NCBI GenBank assembly: GCA_016198545.1
Contig: JACQIJ010000168.1
Location: 1-26,906, forward strand
Length of the DNA: 26,906 nt
Direction: 5' to 3'
Source: Pseudomonadota bacterium
GTDB lineage: Bacteria; Pseudomonadota; Alphaproteobacteria; Micavibrionales; Micavibrionaceae
The translations under genes and the position numbers were made by a program. Positions 24,448-26,906 of this stretch are shown here, in pieces (position 1 is the stretch's first letter; every line of letters begins with the position of its first letter). Under the pieces are notes generated by a model that was not told the DNA's origin, did no database searches, and saw nothing but the letters and a program-made list of their open reading frames with translations.

Positions 24448-25713
24448 ATGGCCGATGACGATAAACCGATAGAAGGTAACGATAGGGGTCCGGGGATCGC
24501 GGGAGAGGATTCCCCGCTTCTGGAGGATTTCGAGGGTGGCGCGGGGGGCGACGGCAGTTTCGGCAATCTTGTCAGGAGTAACCCTCTTGTCAAGATTGGA
24601 ATGGTTCTAGGCGCTTTCATAACGATTGTTCTGGTCGTCATATTGTTTGGCGGCAATGAAAAACCGACAGGCAGATCGGTTGTAAAAGGATCTTCCGATG
24701 TTACCGAAGTTCCGGCGACGGAAGGGGCCAGCGAAAAATACCGGGAAGCCGTTGAGGAGTCGAACGTGCAGGCGGTCGAGGAGGCGATGAGAAAGGGTAC
24801 GAGCGCTTTGCCGACGCCGATCAGCCCGCCGGTGGGCCGGGTTCCGGCCGGCGATGCGCTGGGAGATGCGGAAGATCCGCTGGAGCGCTGGCGGCGGCTG
24901 CAGGAAGAGCGCCAGCGCCGCAACAGACCGGCGCCCAAGGATCTCCCGGAAACCGATCCGAACGTCGATGCCATAAATTCGCTGGCTGACGCCATGCGGC
25001 AACAGATGGAATCTATCCTGCAGTCAAAGCAGCTGAAGGGGCCTGAGTATCTGAAAATCGCCGACGAGAGCATTTTAGAACAGCCGGAAGAAGCGGATGG
25101 GGCAGAGGGGGCGTCCGGCACCGGTCAGCAGGAGGAACAGATTGTAAACATTATTATTCCCGCCGGAACCGTCGAATACGCACAACTTCTGACGGAAGCT
25201 AACTCGGATACGCCCGGTCCGATTCTGGCCCAGATCGTCAGCGGCCCTTTGTCCGGAAGCCGTATGCTGGGGACGTTCACCGTTGAAAACGATGAATATC
25301 TGGTTTTAAAATTCAACACGATAGTTATCGATGGCGTCGGTCACTCCATCGATGCCCTTGCTTTGGATCCGCAAACGACGACGCCGGGACTGGTGACGGA
25401 TATAGACAACCGCTATTTCAGCCGCGTCATTCTTCCGGCGGCCGCTTCCTTTATCGAAGGGATGGGAGAGGCTATCGCCGATACGGGCGGAACATCCATC
25501 TCAGTCAGCGGCGAAAACGTCACTTCAAGCGAAGAGGATCTGAATACAAGAGAAGAGGTCGCCAAGGGGGTTGAAAAGGCAGCCCAGAAAATAGGCGACA
25601 TACTGGATGACAGGGCGCAGCAGATCAAGCCCCTTGTGCGGGTTGAGGCCGGAACGCCCATGGGCATTCTGTTTGTCGAACCCGTTACGGATGAAACATC
25701 CATCCAGAACTGA
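24448..25713 (+). CDS. icmE: Type IVB secretion channel protein DotG/IcmE (TraO-like, compact form)
   Basis: The 421-residue product has a cytoplasmic acidic tail (1-48), one membrane helix at 49-68 (KIGMVLGAFITIVLVVILFG), a charged helical linker (about 90-200, with EERQRRN and DAMRQQMESIL), and a C-terminal VirB10/TrbI-like domain from about 232: NIIIPAGTVEYAQLLTEAN, GPILAQIVSGPLSGSRMLG, LVLKFNTIVIDG, then a helical hairpin and PMGILFVEPV. It spans the envelope and lines the secretion channel. Legionella DotG is about 1048 residues because of a long pentapeptide-like repeat region; this copy has none and matches the size of IncI TraO. Its ATG is six bases after icmK, with GGGAGAG upstream. 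Confidence 0.92.
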   Translation: MADDDKPIEGNDRGPGIAGEDSPLLEDFEGGAGGDGSFGNLVRSNPLVKIGMVLGAFITIVLVVILFGGNEKPTGRSVVKGSSDVTEVPATEGASEKYREAVEESNVQAVEEAMRKGTSALPTPISPPVGRVPAGDALGDAEDPLERWRRLQEERQRRNRPAPKDLPETDPNVDAINSLADAMRQQMESILQSKQLKGPEYLKIADESILEQPEEADGAEGASGTGQQEEQIVNIIIPAGTVEYAQLLTEANSDTPGPILAQIVSGPLSGSRMLGTFTVENDEYLVLKFNTIVIDGVGHSIDALALDPQTTTPGLVTDIDNRYFSRVILPAAASFIEGMGEAIADTGGTSISVSGENVTSSEEDLNTREEVAKGVEKAAQKIGDILDDRAQQIKPLVRVEAGTPMGILFVEPVTDETSIQN

Positions 25714-25759
25714 AGGATGCCGGCGCGGGGGTTGATTTGACCAGGGGCACCGGATTATA

Positions 25760-25780
25760 TCTAAACAAGAGTGTTTTAGA
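25760..25780. repeat. AT-rich imperfect inverted repeat between icmE and icmG
   Basis: TCTAAACA and TGTTTTAGA pair around the loop AGAG with one bulged T, in the only sizable gap (92 bases) inside the operon. It could be a weak processing or attenuation hairpin; nothing else is seen in the gap. Confidence 0.25.
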
Positions 25781-25805
25781 AACTAGCGCAAACGGAATAT
25801 AAGAG

Positions 25806-26906
25806 ATGGCTGAGGATTTTTCCGAAGAAGATTCTGATCTGGAGATTGAAGGCGATGCCTTCGCCGATGAAGATATCAGCGGCGAGGAGTGGGATGATTT
25901 GGAGGATTCGGGCACGGATAGCGAAATGCGCGCGCCTTTGAAAAAAAAGAAATCTTCTTTGTTCAGTATCGTCGCCATCGGCGGCGGCATTGTCGCGGTT
26001 GTCGCGGTGTTATTTCTCCAGTTTGGCGGCGGGTCCTCTCAGCCGCAGCAGCAGCAAAAATCCGCGGCGCTTCCGCCAAGGGGCGCTGTCGATACGGATT
26101 CCGTAATGTCGCAGGCGCCTGCTCCAGCTCCTGGTTACGCTTTGCCCGAGCAATCATCCATCACTTCTCCGCCGCAGGACAAAGAGGCGAAAAGAGCCGC
26201 GATCGAACAGGCGAGCAAGCCGCCCTCTTCGGGCTTTCTGGGCGACCCGTCGTCCCTGTCTGACGTTGAGACCATGCGCGGACAGGTTGAATTCGAGGAA
26301 TATGCCGACAGCCAGTCTTCCGGATCGAGACTGATGCCGCAGGTCGTGGAACCGGATTCAATGCCGCCGATGCCGGCGCCTCTGGAACAGGCGGAATCCA
26401 GCGTTTCCACGCCTGAGGATCCGGGGGCGCTGACGCCGCTCCCGCGGAGGACGGATGATTTTAAGCGGCAGGACGGCGGACTGGATGGCAGCGTTGCCAG
26501 AACGGCTTCCGGCGGGACGGACAAAAGCCAGGATATGTCGGAAATGGTGGCGCGCATGGATGGATTGCTCGAGCGCATGGATCAGATGGAACGGACGCTT
26601 GCTCTCGTGCAGGATGGAAAAACGGCCGCGATTGAAAAAATGTCTGCGCGGATCGATAAAATGGAAAAAAGAACTTCATCCGCCGCTTCGCCCCCCAAAA
26701 ATACGGCGGTATCCGGCGACCGGGAAAGCCCAGCGGAATCCGCGCCGCTTTCGTCCTCGTGGGTGCTGAAATCCGCCCAGCCTGACAAGGCCATCGTCGC
26801 CAAAAAAGGCGAAAGCGAGGTTTATGCCGTAGCTGTAGGCGATACGCTGGCCGGCATAGGCCGGATTGAAAGTATAGGTATGGATAGTGGCCTATGGGTC
26901 GTGCGC
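25806..26906 (+). CDS. icmG: Type IVB secretion protein DotF/IcmG-like (TraP position), 3' truncated by the window edge
   Basis: The frame is open from ATG 25806 to the window end (367 codons, no stop). An acidic cytoplasmic tail (1-40, e.g. DFSEEDSDLEIEGD) and a KKKK stop-transfer lead to one membrane helix at about 51-73. A long Pro/Gln/Ser-rich periplasmic linker follows, then a Met-rich coiled coil at about 243-290 (ARMDGLLERMDQMERTL). A C-terminal domain begins near 320 (SWVLKSAQPDKAIVA...VYAVAVGDTLAGIGRIESI), like the small beta domain at the end of DotF/TraP proteins. Layout and gene order (directly after icmE) match Legionella icmG/dotF, an inner-membrane component that associates with the DotH/DotG core. 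Sequence similarity is judged by eye, so the name rests mainly on architecture and synteny. Confidence 0.72.
   Translation, partial: MAEDFSEEDSDLEIEGDAFADEDISGEEWDDLEDSGTDSEMRAPLKKKKSSLFSIVAIGGGIVAVVAVLFLQFGGGSSQPQQQQKSAALPPRGAVDTDSVMSQAPAPAPGYALPEQSSITSPPQDKEAKRAAIEQASKPPSSGFLGDPSSLSDVETMRGQVEFEEYADSQSSGSRLMPQVVEPDSMPPMPAPLEQAESSVSTPEDPGALTPLPRRTDDFKRQDGGLDGSVARTASGGTDKSQDMSEMVARMDGLLERMDQMERTLALVQDGKTAAIEKMSARIDKMEKRTSSAASPPKNTAVSGDRESPAESAPLSSSWVLKSAQPDKAIVAKKGESEVYAVAVGDTLAGIGRIESIGMDSGLWVVR

Overview
The window looks like chromosome from a free-living, flagellated Gram-negative bacterium, most likely an alphaproteobacterium. The base composition is moderately GC-rich. Flagellar hook-junction genes sit behind a sigma-54-type promoter, an FNR/FixK-type box lies upstream of ompW, and there are an RTX type I-secreted protein and a Dot/Icm-type (type IVB) secretion core. 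A Micavibrio- or Rhodospirillales-like source would fit, but this is inference; no rRNA or other phylogenetic marker is present.

Left part (1-8360), housekeeping and envelope genes. A 5'-truncated secreted M23/LytM peptidase runs into the window. Convergent to it is a tight five-gene minus-strand operon: TVP38/VTT membrane protein, MerA-like flavin disulfide reductase, ArsC-type reductase, CPA2 cation/proton antiporter and CorA. ATGA overlaps or gaps of 3-8 bases link these genes. Next come an AsmA-like anchored protein and a convergent MATE efflux pump whose 3' end overlaps it. An AT-rich intergenic region with symmetric elements follows.

Middle (8361-14896), surface genes. A 723-residue RTX/DUF4114 protein and OmpW converge on a strong bidirectional hairpin terminator. 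OmpW has a perfect TTGAT-N4-ATCAA box at the spacing expected for a class II FNR-activated promoter. The flagellar genes flgK and flgL form a minus-strand unit. A near-consensus sigma-54 -24/-12 element lies directly after the stop codon of the preceding gene.

Right part (14897-26906), the most interesting region. Two transcription units diverge from a 217-base gap. Rightward lie icmL/dotI, icmK/dotH, icmE/dotG and a truncated icmG/dotF-like gene, the same order as in Legionella dot/icm and as traM-N-O-P of IncI plasmids. Leftward lie five tandem, translationally coupled paralogs of 422-593 residues. All five have Sec signal peptides and share a central motif (AH-K/R-DY-x-P...MC), a C...DNN motif, an R-S/A-(V/I)...KR-(S/A)-VA-type motif and a long helical C-terminal block. 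I do not recognise this family. The conserved architecture, strict co-translation and divergent linkage to the secretion core make it the best candidate here for an undescribed system: possibly a hetero-oligomeric extracytoplasmic assembly, or a substrate set, of the type IVB machine.
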